From assembly GCF_030413595.1 (NCBI RefSeq), contig NZ_CP129238.1:1364001-1428000 (forward strand): a stretch of DNA of 64,000 nt, given 5' to 3'. A program made the position numbers and the translations under genes. Positions 8,681 to 17,018 of the stretch are shown piece after piece; the stretch's first letter is position 1; every line of letters begins with the position of its first letter. Origin of the DNA: Planococcus liqunii. Its GTDB lineage: Bacteria > Bacillota > Bacilli > Bacillales_A > Planococcaceae. Below the pieces are notes generated by a model that saw only the letters and a program-made list of their open reading frames with translations, ran no database searches and was not told where the DNA came from.

Positions 8681-9994
8681 ATGACAGTATTACATTTTAC
8701 CGGGATTAAAGGTTCGGGTATGAGCCCGCTTGCTCAGATCATGCATGATATGGGAGAGCACGTACAAGGTTCCGATATAGAAAAACATTTTTTCACAGAA
8801 GACCGTCTTCGCGAACGGGGCATCACCATTCTGCCTTTTGATGAAAACAATATCCAGAAAAACATGACCATCATTGCAGGGAACGCATTTAATGATGAGC
8901 ATCCGGAACTCGTCAAGGCACGTGAACTGGGTGCGACCGTTATCCGCTACCACGATTTTCTTGGCGATTTGATGAAGCAGTATGTGTCAGTCGCTATTAC
9001 GGGCGCACATGGCAAAACTTCGACTACCGGCTTGATGGCACATGTGCTTGACGGATATAAACCGGTGTCGTATTTGATCGGGGACGGTACAGGCTTCGGG
9101 AAAGAAAATTCCCATTACTTTGTAGCGGAAGCTTGTGAATACCGGCGCCATTTTCTGGCTTACCACCCGGACTATGCCATCATGACGAATATCGATTTTG
9201 ACCACCCGGATTATTTTACGGGGATTGATGATGTTTTTAAGGCATTTGAAGAAGTGGCCCAGCAAGTCAAAAAATGCATTATCGCCTGCGGAGACGATGA
9301 GCACCTTCAAAGAATCCAGGCACCTGTGCCTGTTGTCTATTACGGATTCGGCCCGGAAAATGATTTTCAGGCGCGGAACGTTGTAAAAGACACAGAAGGC
9401 ACGACATTCGACGTGGTCATCCGGAATGAATTTTTCCATACATTCAATATTCCGATGTTTGGAGACCATGCCGTTTTAAATGCACTTGGTGTTATTTCTT
9501 TATGCCATTATGAAAACATACCAGCGGATATCATTCAGCAGCAATTGTCCAACTACGGCGGTGTAAAACGCCGGTTTACCCAGACAGAACTGGGCGGCAA
9601 CATTTTAATCGATGATTATGCACACCATCCGACAGAAATCCGCGCTACCTTGCAGTCGGCGCGCCAGAAATTTCCGGACCGTGAGTTAATCGCGATTTTC
9701 CAGCCGCATACGTTCACGCGCACTCAAACTTTTCTGCAGGAATTTGCGGACAGCTTGAGCGGGGCGGACCACGTTTACTTATGTGATATTTTTGGTTCGG
9801 CACGCGAGCAGGCTGGCACCTTGACCATCCAGGATCTTGTGGAAAAAATCGAAGGCAGCCACGTCCTGCAGGCTGACAATGTATCACCTTTGCTTTCGCA
9901 CGAACAGGGCGTCTACTTGTTCATGGGAGCAGGAGATGTTACCAAGTTCCAGGAAGCTTTTGAAAAATTAATTACTTCTCAGGAGACAGTTTGA
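8681..9994 (+). CDS. murC: UDP-N-acetylmuramate–L-alanine ligase MurC
   Basis: Adds L-alanine to UDP-N-acetylmuramic acid with ATP in the cytosol, the first amino-acid step of the peptidoglycan stem peptide. It is 437 residues, the family length. Visible features are the N-terminal Rossmann loop [14 protein letters not shown], the ATP loop GAHGKTSTT (about 107–115), a [11 protein letters not shown] metal and uracil region (about 170), and [10 protein letters not shown] (about 310) with FQPHTFTRT of the C-terminal domain. The ribosome site AGGAGG lies 10 bases upstream. Its place between sftA and ytxG is the same as in B. subtilis. Confidence 0.97.
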   Translation: MTVLHFTGIKGSGMSPLAQIMHDMGEHVQGSDIEKHFFTEDRLRERGITILPFDENNIQKNMTIIAGNAFNDEHPELVKARELGATVIRYHDFLGDLMKQYVSVAITGAHGKTSTTGLMAHVLDGYKPVSYLIGDGTGFGKENSHYFVAEACEYRRHFLAYHPDYAIMTNIDFDHPDYFTGIDDVFKAFEEVAQQVKKCIIACGDDEHLQRIQAPVPVVYYGFGPENDFQARNVVKDTEGTTFDVVIRNEFFHTFNIPMFGDHAVLNALGVISLCHYENIPADIIQQQLSNYGGVKRRFTQTELGGNILIDDYAHHPTEIRATLQSARQKFPDRELIAIFQPHTFTRTQTFLQEFADSLSGADHVYLCDIFGSAREQAGTLTIQDLVEKIEGSHVLQADNVSPLLSHEQGVYLFMGAGDVTKFQEAFEKLITSQETV

Positions 9995-10020
9995 CTTTAA
10001 AGTCAAATTGTCTTTTTTTT
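9985..10020 (+). terminator. Terminator overlapping the murC stop
   Basis: Fourteen-base arms (GACAGTTTGACTTT / AAAGTCAAATTGTC) with a single mismatch, then eight T. The murC TGA lies inside the left arm. Confidence 0.9.
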
Positions 10021-10066
10021 ATGAAGGATTTCCTGCGGTTTTGTGGAATAAAACTAAAGACCCTGT

Positions 10067-10092
10067 GTTTAGACAGACTAAGGGTAGGGTAG
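10067..10092 (+). promoter_or_regulatory. SigB-type promoter of ytxGHJ
   Basis: GTTTAG (10067–10072), a 14-base spacer, then GGGTAG (10087–10092). This is close to the SigB consensus GTTTAA–N12-15–GGGTAT. A second overlapping GGGTAG lies at 10082 but gives too short a spacer. The operon is known to be SigB-dependent in B. subtilis. Confidence 0.82.
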
Positions 10093-10133
10093 AAAAGAGA
10101 TATAACAGTTTGTGAAAAGAAGGAGGAAACAGT

Positions 10134-10625
10134 ATGGATTGGAGTATTTTGCTTTACATAGCTGCCATTGTTGCCGCTATCGGATTCTTAATTTTATGCG
10201 TGGCTTTAGCTATGACATTAAACTCGCTCAAAAACACTTTAAAAGAAGTGTCAGGCACTGTATCCGGCCTGGAAAACCAACTACAGGGTGTCACGTTGGA
10301 AACAACAAACCTGCTGCACAAAACAAATGCTTTGGCAGAAGACATCCAAGTGAAATCTGAAAAATTGAATACGGTGGTTGACGCTGTAAAAGGTGTCGGC
10401 AATGCTGTAACAGATTTAAACTCATCTGTCCGCCGCATTACAACTACTGTGTCTTCACAAGTGGAAGACAATGAAGAAAAAATCGCTCAAGTTGTGCAAT
10501 GGGGCAACGTAGTAATGGGCATCCGCGACAAATGGAAAGAACGCAAAATTTACGAAGCACGCGCTTCTTCATCTTATGCACCTGTTCCAGGGCAAAAGCG
10601 CTTGCCGCATAACGACCAGATTTAA
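10134..10625 (+). CDS. ytxG: General stress protein YtxG (DUF948 family)
   Basis: A 163-residue DUF948 protein with an N-terminal membrane helix (about residues 4–27, ILLYIAAIVAAIGFLIL) and a long cytosolic helix of heptad character. First gene of the ytxG-ytxH-ytxJ stress operon behind a SigB-type promoter. Its molecular role is unknown; the shape resembles a membrane-anchored coiled coil. The ribosome site AAGGAGGAA is 9–10 bases before ATG 10134. ytxH follows after 29 bases with its own strong site. Confidence 0.88.
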   Translation: MDWSILLYIAAIVAAIGFLILCVALAMTLNSLKNTLKEVSGTVSGLENQLQGVTLETTNLLHKTNALAEDIQVKSEKLNTVVDAVKGVGNAVTDLNSSVRRITTTVSSQVEDNEEKIAQVVQWGNVVMGIRDKWKERKIYEARASSSYAPVPGQKRLPHNDQI

Positions 10626-10654
10626 CAAAACCAACAATAATGGAGGAATGTAAA

Positions 10655-11569
10655 ATGACACAAAGCAACAACAATAACAACAACCAAAATCCGAATTACA
10701 ACGAGTCTCAATACAATAAAAACTACTATTCTCCAACCGATCAAAACACAAATCAGAATTCTTACTATGCAAATGAAAGCGCGTTTAACCAAACGGACTA
10801 CGTGCCGCAATCATATGGCATGGGCAACCGCTACGACGATCTATACGATTATGAAGAAGAAGCTGGATCAAAAGACTTCATCATCGGAGCATTGGTCGGC
10901 GGTATTATCGGGGCAGCTGCAGCATTATTCCTGGCGCCTAAATCCGGCAAGGAATTGCGCACGGACTTAAATACACATGCAAGCACTTTGAAAGAAAAAA
11001 CGTCCGGCTACACGGATACAGTAAAAGAAAAATCAAGCGGACTGACCCAACAGGTGAAAGAGCAGTCGTCTAAAGTGGTCGACAAAGCAAAAAGCCTGAA
11101 AGGCGGCCAGTCACCAATGGATGACGGCACTGCATCTTCAGAAGGCGAAGAACAGATTGAAATGCTGAATACAGTTCAAAACTCTGTAGACCAAGCTGAA
11201 TCAGCTGGCCACGAAGCATTTGCTTCAACTGCAAGTGCATTAAAAGAAGCCGTAGAAGAAGTGAAGGAAGAGAAAAAATCCAACACGGCTACTACAAGCG
11301 GTATTTCTAGCACAACAGGAACTACAGGCACTACAGGGTCAACCAGTTCAACTGGCTACTCTACAGGGAACACAAGCTCAACAGCTTCTGGCACTACAGG
11401 AAGTAGCACAGCTTCGAATTCCAGCAAAAACAACACAAACAGCAACAACTCAAATTCAAACAAAAACAGTTCAAGCAACACTTCAAACTCAAACAAAAAC
11501 AGCTCTACCAATAGCTCAAACAACAGCTCTAACAAAAATAACTCCGGCAACAACAAATCAACGAAATAA
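10655..11569 (+). CDS. ytxH: YtxH-like general stress protein with long Ser/Thr/Asn tail
   Basis: A 304-residue protein. Residues about 1–70 are Asn/Gln/Tyr-rich. A YtxH domain follows, with a Gly-rich membrane helix (FIIGALVGGIIGAAAALFLAP) and the typical KSGKELR motif, and then amphipathic repeats (LKEKTSGYTDTVKEKSSGL). The last ~95 residues are almost only Ser, Thr, Asn, Gly and Lys. B. subtilis YtxH is about half this length, so the two low-complexity arms are an enlargement. ATG 10655 is chosen because GGAGGA lies 7 bases upstream; an ATG at 10640 sits on that site. Middle gene of the SigB operon. Confidence 0.85.
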   Translation: MTQSNNNNNNQNPNYNESQYNKNYYSPTDQNTNQNSYYANESAFNQTDYVPQSYGMGNRYDDLYDYEEEAGSKDFIIGALVGGIIGAAAALFLAPKSGKELRTDLNTHASTLKEKTSGYTDTVKEKSSGLTQQVKEQSSKVVDKAKSLKGGQSPMDDGTASSEGEEQIEMLNTVQNSVDQAESAGHEAFASTASALKEAVEEVKEEKKSNTATTSGISSTTGTTGTTGSTSSTGYSTGNTSSTASGTTGSSTASNSSKNNTNSNNSNSNKNSSSNTSNSNKNSSTNSSNNSSNKNNSGNNKSTK

Positions 11570-11585
11570 TCTGGGAGCGGATCCA

Positions 11586-11915
11586 ATGGATAATCTAGTG
11601 CGTGTACAAGATTTAGACAGTTTAAAACAGGCTACGTCCGGTACAGAACATTATTGGCTGTTTAAACACAGCAGCACATGCCCAGTATCCGCGGCAGCCT
11701 GGAATGAGTTCAATGAATATTGTTCTTTGCATCCTAACCAATTATTTTTGTTTCTGGTAGTCCAGGAAGACCGTGAACTGTCGAAAAATATTGAGGCGCT
11801 GACGCAAATCAAACATGAATCGCCGCAGCTGTTCCATTTTTCGAATCAATCGGTTGATTGGCATGCTTCACACGGGGATATTACAAGCAAAGCGATGCAG
11901 GAATTTATCGCTTAA
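11586..11915 (+). CDS. ytxJ: Bacilliredoxin-like protein YtxJ (BrxC family)
   Basis: A 109-residue thioredoxin-fold protein of the YtxJ family, monothiol bacilliredoxins that remove bacillithiol from mixed disulfides. The active-site segment is STCPVS, with the single conserved Cys at residue 33; no second Cys makes a CxxC pair. Last gene of the ytxGHJ stress operon, followed by a strong terminator. The ribosome site GGGAG lies about 10 bases before ATG 11586. Confidence 0.88.
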   Translation: MDNLVRVQDLDSLKQATSGTEHYWLFKHSSTCPVSAAAWNEFNEYCSLHPNQLFLFLVVQEDRELSKNIEALTQIKHESPQLFHFSNQSVDWHASHGDITSKAMQEFIA

Positions 11916-11916
11916 A

Positions 11917-11949
11917 AGAAAAGCCGAAGCCTTGGTGCTTCGGCTTTTT
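11917..11949 (+). terminator. Terminator after ytxJ
   Basis: AAAAGCCGAAGC pairs with GCTTCGGCTTTTT across a short loop, just after the stop codon. Confidence 0.92.
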
Positions 11950-11994
11950 GCTGCGGAAAATACTTTAGCGCGTTGAATCGCTAAAATAAATTGC

Positions 11995-12023
11995 GTGACT
12001 TTATCGAATACTTTGCTTATAAT
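11995..12023 (+). promoter_or_regulatory. SigA-type promoter of the DAHP synthase gene
   Basis: GTGACT (-35), 17-base spacer, perfect TATAAT (-10, 12018–12023). It lies 62 bases before the start codon. Confidence 0.7.
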
Positions 12024-12084
12024 AACACTATTATGTTAATATGATTCACTAAGTAAGGTGATTCACGAAAGGGGAAGTAAAAGA

Positions 12085-13170
12085 ATGAGCCATTCAGAAT
12101 TAGAACAGCTTAGAGAAAAAGTTGATGCGGTCAACCTGCAAATCCTTTCTCTTATCAACGAAAGAGCAGCAGTCATCCAAGAAATCGGGAAAATCAAGGA
12201 AAAGCAAGGGGTAAACCGATACGATCCACTGCGTGAGCGCCATATGCTGAATCTGTTAAAAGAAAATAATAACGGTCCGCTTGCACAAAAAACCGTTGAC
12301 CATATATTTAAAGAAATCTTCAAATCCGCATTGGATATGCAAGAAGAAGATCACCGCAAGGCTCTATTGGTCTCGCGTAAAAAGAAAGCCGAAGATACGA
12401 TCATTACAATTAACGGCGAACGCATTGGAGATGGCACACCTTCCTTCATCTTTGGTCCATGTGCAGTAGAATCCCAAGAGCAAGTCTCTAAAGTGGCTGA
12501 AGCTATCGGCGCCAAAGGCCTTCGGTTAATCCGAGGCGGCGCGTACAAACCGCGTACTTCTCCATATGACTTCCAAGGGCTTGGACTTGATGGGCTGAAA
12601 ATGTTGAAAGCGGCTGCCGAGCAATACAATTTGGCGGTTGTTTCTGAAATCGTTACACCTCATCATTTGGAAGATGCGCTGCCTTACTTGGATGTTGTCC
12701 AAGTGGGAGCCCGCAACATGCAAAACTTTGAGTTGCTGAAAGCAGTTGGCCAAATCAACAAACCGGTCCTCTTGAAGAGAGGGATGTCCGCAACTGTCGA
12801 TGAATTCATCAATGCTGCTGAATACATCATCGCTTCCGGCAATAGCCAAATTATCCTTTGCGAACGCGGCATCCGTACTTACGAAAAAGCGACGCGCAAT
12901 ACATTGGACATTTCAGCAGTTCCAATCCTGAAGCAAGAAACGCATCTTCCGGTGTTTGTGGATGTTACTCACTCTACTGGACGCCGCGACTTGTTGCTTC
13001 CGGCGGCTAAAGCTGCCATAGCAATTGGCGCTGACGGAGTAATGGCTGAAGTCCATCCGGATCCGGCTGTTGCTTTATCCGATGCAGCCCAGCAAATGGA
13101 TTTAAACCAATTCGACGAATACTACGACGCTTTGATGAAATTCATGAAGCAATACGAATTGAAAATGTAA
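12085..13170 (+). CDS. aroA: Bifunctional chorismate mutase / 3-deoxy-7-phosphoheptulonate synthase
   Basis: A 361-residue fusion known in Bacillus as AroA (AroG). Residues about 1–90 are an AroQ-type chorismate mutase ([27 protein letters not shown]). Residues about 100–355 are the KDPG-like DAHP synthase barrel ([50 protein letters not shown]). It condenses phosphoenolpyruvate with erythrose 4-phosphate, and the mutase domain is the feedback sensor for prephenate and chorismate. ATG 12085 follows GAAAGGGG by about 12 bases. It has its own promoter and terminator, so it is monocistronic. Confidence 0.95.
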   Translation: MSHSELEQLREKVDAVNLQILSLINERAAVIQEIGKIKEKQGVNRYDPLRERHMLNLLKENNNGPLAQKTVDHIFKEIFKSALDMQEEDHRKALLVSRKKKAEDTIITINGERIGDGTPSFIFGPCAVESQEQVSKVAEAIGAKGLRLIRGGAYKPRTSPYDFQGLGLDGLKMLKAAAEQYNLAVVSEIVTPHHLEDALPYLDVVQVGARNMQNFELLKAVGQINKPVLLKRGMSATVDEFINAAEYIIASGNSQIILCERGIRTYEKATRNTLDISAVPILKQETHLPVFVDVTHSTGRRDLLLPAAKAAIAIGADGVMAEVHPDPAVALSDAAQQMDLNQFDEYYDALMKFMKQYELKM

Positions 13171-13174
13171 TTCC

Positions 13175-13205
13175 AAAAAGCCGGGCGACCCCCGGCTTTT
13201 TCTTT
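13175..13205 (+). terminator. Terminator after aroA
   Basis: AAAAAGCCGGG and CCCGGCTTTTT form the stem with a small loop, followed by further T residues. Confidence 0.92.
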
Positions 13206-13302
13206 TGTGTATAAAGTGTGAAGAGAACTTCAGGAATTTCCCCTGAAACTGCTGGAGTTTGACAAATAATGACCGTATAATCATACACAATCCTATTTTT
13301 AG

Positions 13303-13332
13303 TTGATATCACGAAAGTTTTTGTCGTATGAT
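13303..13332 (+). promoter_or_regulatory. Candidate promoter of ccpA
   Basis: TTGATA (-35), 18-base spacer, TATGAT (-10). It is 28 bases before the GTG start. A TTGACA with nearby TATAAT about 40 bases further upstream has poor spacing (11 bases). Confidence 0.55.
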
Positions 13333-13359
13333 AAAAGATATAGGAAAGGAGGGCGCACC

Positions 13360-14355
13360 GTGACTGTTACAATTTATGACGTAGCTAGAGAAGCAAATGT
13401 GTCCATGGCTACCGTTTCACGCGTAGTCAATGGCAATCAAAATGTAAAACCTGCTACACGGAAAAAAGTATTGAAAGTAATCGAAGAACTTGGATATCGC
13501 CCTAATGCAGTAGCCAGAGGATTAGCAAGCAAAAAAACTACCACGGTCGGCGTCATCATTCCGGATATTTCCAACAGTATGTATGCCGAACTTGCCCGTG
13601 GAATTGAGGACATTGCCACAATGTACCGCTACAACATCATTCTGTCGAACTCGGATCAGAATGAAAACAAGGAACTTCAATTGCTTGAAACAATGCTAGG
13701 GAAACAAGTGGATGGAATAGTTTTCATGAGCGATGTTATTTCAAGTGAACTTCTTTATGAAATGAAACGATCTCCAACTCCAATTGTGCTGGCTGGATCG
13801 ATTGACGATTCCAATGCAATCGCTTCTGTAAACATCGATTATTACGGGGCAGCATACGAAGCAATGAAAAAACTGATTGACAATGGCCACACAAGAATTG
13901 CTTTTGTCTCAGGATTATTCAGCTCGAAAGTCAATAAAGACAAGTTGAAAGCCTACAGAAAAGCGCTGGAAGATGCCTCCATCGAAGTTGATGAGCAGCT
14001 TGTGATTGAATGTGATAATTCATACGATGAAGCGATTGAGGCAGTGAATACTTTGGCGCCGCATAAACCAACGGCTTATTTTGTCAGCAACGATGAAATG
14101 TCGATTGGCGTAATTCATGGCGTAGAAGCGAACGGCCAAAAGATTCCTGAAGATGTTGAAATCATCAGCTATGAAAATTCCAAATTAGCGCGTATGGCGA
14201 GACCGATGCTGACTTCAGTGGCTTTGCCGCTTTATGATATCGGAGCCGTTTCCATGCGTCTTTTGACAAAATACATGAACGGGGAAGAGATTGAAGAAAA
14301 TCAGGTCATTCTTCCATACCGGATCGAAGAACGCGCGTCTACGAAAAACGCTTAA
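13360..14355 (+). CDS. ccpA: Catabolite control protein A (LacI family)
   Basis: A 331-residue LacI-family regulator. The N-terminal helix-turn-helix reads [22 protein letters not shown], then the hinge helix ends in ARGLASKKT. The effector and HPr-Ser-P-binding core follows ([27 protein letters not shown]). CcpA with phospho-HPr binds cre sites to repress or activate carbon genes. GTG 13360 is chosen because GGAGGG lies about 9 bases upstream; it gives the normal CcpA length and N-terminus. It sits between aroA and acuC as in B. subtilis. Likely targets in this window are the acetate genes and methionine gamma-lyase. Confidence 0.95.
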   Translation: MTVTIYDVAREANVSMATVSRVVNGNQNVKPATRKKVLKVIEELGYRPNAVARGLASKKTTTVGVIIPDISNSMYAELARGIEDIATMYRYNIILSNSDQNENKELQLLETMLGKQVDGIVFMSDVISSELLYEMKRSPTPIVLAGSIDDSNAIASVNIDYYGAAYEAMKKLIDNGHTRIAFVSGLFSSKVNKDKLKAYRKALEDASIEVDEQLVIECDNSYDEAIEAVNTLAPHKPTAYFVSNDEMSIGVIHGVEANGQKIPEDVEIISYENSKLARMARPMLTSVALPLYDIGAVSMRLLTKYMNGEEIEENQVILPYRIEERASTKNA

Positions 14356-14363
14356 ACCGAAAG

Positions 14364-14399
14364 GAGCTATCCCAGAAAGATCTGGGATAGCTTCTTTTT
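14364..14399. terminator. Bidirectional terminator between ccpA and acuC
   Basis: GAGCTATCCCAGA pairs with TCTGGGATAGCTTC around AAGA, then a T-run on +. The convergent acuC gene ends four bases beyond. Confidence 0.9.
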
Positions 14400-14402
14400 C
14401 AA

Positions 14403-15581
14403 TTAAGCATTGCGGATCATGTACAAAGCCTTGTTCAGCATTTGATGGTTTTTATCGGTAATTTCTTCTTTGCGGGGAATGGCCTGATACATATTGGCCG
14501 GATCCTCCCACGTGCCGATAAGCGGCACCGGAGATTCCGGCTGCCATTTGGAAAGCCAGGATTCCGGCAAATCGCCTGTCGGCAAGGCCATATCGTTCAT
14601 TTCCATCCAAATCAAAGACCATGCTCTTGGAACGACACGCCAAATATCATAACCGCCGCCGCCTACAGCAATCCAGCGGCCCTCACAGTACTCATGAGCC
14701 AGTTCGTGTGCAATACTGGGGATTTCCCGGTAAATGTTCATCGTGCCGTATAGGTGGGTTAGAGGGTCTAAATAATGGGCGTCAGCACCATTCTGGGTCA
14801 GAATCACATCGGGTTTAAAAAATTCGATAATTTCTTTCATCGCTGTCCGGTAGATTTCCAGGAAAGATTCGTCTTCCGTAAACGCATCTATCGGGAAATT
14901 GAAGGAAGTGCCGTAGCCTTGGCCGCTGCCGCGTTCATTGATATTGCCGGTGCCAGGAAACAGGTAGCGGCCGGTTTCGTGAATCGATACGGTGCAAACA
15001 TCGGGATCGTCATAAAAGCACCATTGAACACCATCTCCATGATGGGCATCGGTATCGATATAAAGCACGCGGGCCCCGTACTTTTTCTTCATATAGTTAA
15101 TGGCGACTGAGCTGTCGTTATAAATGCAAAAACCAGAGGCTTTTCCGCGGAATCCGTGGTGAAGGCCACCTCCAAGGTTTAAGGCATGCTGGGCTTTTCC
15201 TTCCATGACGTAATCCACAGCTGTCAAAGTGCCGCCGACTAGCCGGGCGCTTGCTTCATGCATGTTTTCGAAGATGGGTGTGTCTTCCGTTCCAATGCCG
15301 TAGCTTTCGCCCGCTTCCGGAGATATTTCGCCTCGGCTCGCTTTTTTTACAATCTCTATGTAGCGCGGGTCATGGGCAAGCATGAGCTCTTCGTCGGTAG
15401 CAACACGCGCCGGCACCACTAAATTCTCTGGAAGCGCATTCATTTTACGGAGCAAATCAATCGTCAATACCAGCCTTTTTTGGTTGAAGGGATGCGTATC
15501 AGAAAATTTATACCCCAATTGATCTTCTGAATAGACAAAAACAGCATGTTTTATTCGTTCATTTGTGGTGTGTTTGGCCAT
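14403..15581 (-). CDS. acuC: Acetoin utilization protein AcuC (histone-deacetylase-like lysine deacetylase)
   Basis: A 392-residue class I HDAC-fold zinc enzyme. Seen are LGGGLHHGF with the tandem His, DTDAHHGDGVQ with metal-binding Asp and His, and QNGADAHYLDPL with the second metal Asp; the GGGGYD loop follows. AcuC removes the acetyl group from acetyl-CoA synthetase and so reactivates it, opposing AcuA. Its N-terminal coding end overlaps the acuB end by 31 bases, so the two are co-translated. The ribosome site lies inside acuB. Confidence 0.94.
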   Translation of the reverse strand: MAKHTTNERIKHAVFVYSEDQLGYKFSDTHPFNQKRLVLTIDLLRKMNALPENLVVPARVATDEELMLAHDPRYIEIVKKASRGEISPEAGESYGIGTEDTPIFENMHEASARLVGGTLTAVDYVMEGKAQHALNLGGGLHHGFRGKASGFCIYNDSSVAINYMKKKYGARVLYIDTDAHHGDGVQWCFYDDPDVCTVSIHETGRYLFPGTGNINERGSGQGYGTSFNFPIDAFTEDESFLEIYRTAMKEIIEFFKPDVILTQNGADAHYLDPLTHLYGTMNIYREIPSIAHELAHEYCEGRWIAVGGGGYDIWRVVPRAWSLIWMEMNDMALPTGDLPESWLSKWQPESPVPLIGTWEDPANMYQAIPRKEEITDKNHQMLNKALYMIRNA

Positions 15582-16195
15582 AAGACATCAAAACCTTCTT
15601 TTTTTAAGTCGTTTATAATGGCTAGCGGATTCATGGTTTGTACACGGAAAACCAGAATTTTATTGGAGCTGTTTTTTTTATCGGGGTAGACAAGTACACT
15701 TAACACGTTGACGTGCTGGTTATAGAATACTTTTGAAACTTCATAAAGAATGCCGGAACGGTTAGGCACCCGGATTTCAATATGGGAACCGGGTTGGTGG
15801 GCACCCGTCAATTCAATGTATTTATACAATAAATCCGTTTCGGTGAGGAATCCAACCAATTTGTCCTGGCTGACTACAGGCAGGCAGCCGATTTTTTGCT
15901 CATAAAAGATCAAAGCGGATTCTTCGACAAAATCCATCGGGTGCGCGGTAATCGGATTTTTTGCCATGATTTCAGAAACCAGTTTTTCGTAAGCATTAAT
16001 TTTAGGTGATACAGAAAATCGGGAAGGCAATGCATCCTTCAAATCCCGTTCAGTTACCACGCCGACGACTTTTCCGCCATCTACAACAGGTGCATGGCGA
16101 ATCCGCTTTTCTTCAAACAAATCGACAACGTCCTGGACGGTTTGGCCAGGCTGCAGCGTATATACATCGGTTTTCATAATTTCTTCAATTAGCAT
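15551..16195 (-). CDS. acuB: AcuB, CBS-pair and ACT domain protein
   Basis: A 214-residue cytosolic regulator. Two CBS repeats cover about residues 5–60 and 75–135 (VTERDLKDALPSRF; FLTETDLLYKYIEL), and an ACT-like domain covers 140–214 (IEIRVPNRSGILYEV). CBS pairs bind adenine nucleotides and ACT domains bind amino acids, so AcuB may sense metabolite state for the AcuA/AcuC cycle; its exact role is not settled in the literature I know. Encoded between acuA and acuC. Confidence 0.93.
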   Translation of the reverse strand: MLIEEIMKTDVYTLQPGQTVQDVVDLFEEKRIRHAPVVDGGKVVGVVTERDLKDALPSRFSVSPKINAYEKLVSEIMAKNPITAHPMDFVEESALIFYEQKIGCLPVVSQDKLVGFLTETDLLYKYIELTGAHQPGSHIEIRVPNRSGILYEVSKVFYNQHVNVLSVLVYPDKKNSSNKILVFRVQTMNPLAIINDLKKEGFDVLWPNTPQMNE

Positions 16196-16216
16196 GGAAA
16201 CACCCCTTATTTCATA

Positions 16217-16849
16217 TCAATACATATAACGGTTCATAAAACGAAGCTGATCAAATTTCTGGACGGATTCAGGGTCGACCCGTTTGCCGATTCTTGCCAT
16301 TAGGCAATTAGCGGGATGGGAACTGATTTCTGGATCATCGGTTGCATAATATTCAAGCCCGCCGGCCTGCATCATTTTTTCCATGATTTTTCGGTATTCC
16401 CAGACATTCAAGCCGGTTCCTTTTAAATCCCAATGCCAGTAATATTCGGTGGTTATGACAATGAAATCTTCGAATGCATCATCCAACATCGACACCTTCA
16501 GCAAGGATTTTCCGACGCCTGTGCCGCGGAATTTAGGAATGACTTCGATGGCACCAAGTTCGATAAGGTTTTCCATTTTCCCTTCTGACCAACGCTCAAG
16601 TGGATCGGGATAAAGAAAAGTGACATAGCCGACAATCATGTTTTGGTCCCGGGCTATCAAAATCCGGCCTTCAGGCAAATCGGCAATTTCTGTAATGGCT
16701 TTATGCTGTTGTTCAGGTTGCCGAAACGCTACCAGGTCTTCATGGAAATCAAGCGCTTTCAATTCGCTGGATGGAATCGGCCCTTCAATGATGATTGTGC
16801 CGTGCTTTGTCTTTAACTCCATGGCATTATACGTTTTTTTATGTTCCAT
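16217..16849 (-). CDS. acuA: Acetyltransferase AcuA acting on acetyl-CoA synthetase
   Basis: A 210-residue GNAT protein that acetylates the catalytic lysine of acetyl-CoA synthetase and switches it off. Typical AcuA segments are PEGRILIARDQNMIVGYVTF, LYPDPLERWSEGKME and the acetyl-CoA loop KFRGTGVGKSLL. The start is taken at ATG 16849 (EHKKTYN follows): it gives the known AcuA length and lies about 8 bases from AGGCGG, whereas ATG 16852 is closer. It is read divergently from acsA, and on its strand a TATAAT lies about 30 bases upstream of the start. Confidence 0.93.
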   Translation of the reverse strand: MEHKKTYNAMELKTKHGTIIIEGPIPSSELKALDFHEDLVAFRQPEQQHKAITEIADLPEGRILIARDQNMIVGYVTFLYPDPLERWSEGKMENLIELGAIEVIPKFRGTGVGKSLLKVSMLDDAFEDFIVITTEYYWHWDLKGTGLNVWEYRKIMEKMMQAGGLEYYATDDPEISSHPANCLMARIGKRVDPESVQKFDQLRFMNRYMY

Positions 16850-17018
16850 CATTTCACCGCCTGTTGGGTACAATTAGGTACATTATACATGAAAAGGAAG
16901 TAGAGTAGTGAAATTACATTAACAAAAACAGGCAGTTTTCTAAAAAGTTAAAATTATTCGCATTAAATTGTCAGAATGTTGTAGAATGGAAGAGAATCTA
17001 TGCGAAAGGGTGATTTGG

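Noticed and set aside
13254..13283. TTGACA followed by TATAAT before ccpA as a promoter
   Set aside because: The spacer is only 11 bases; the TTGATA/TATGAT pair downstream with 18 bases is a better fit.
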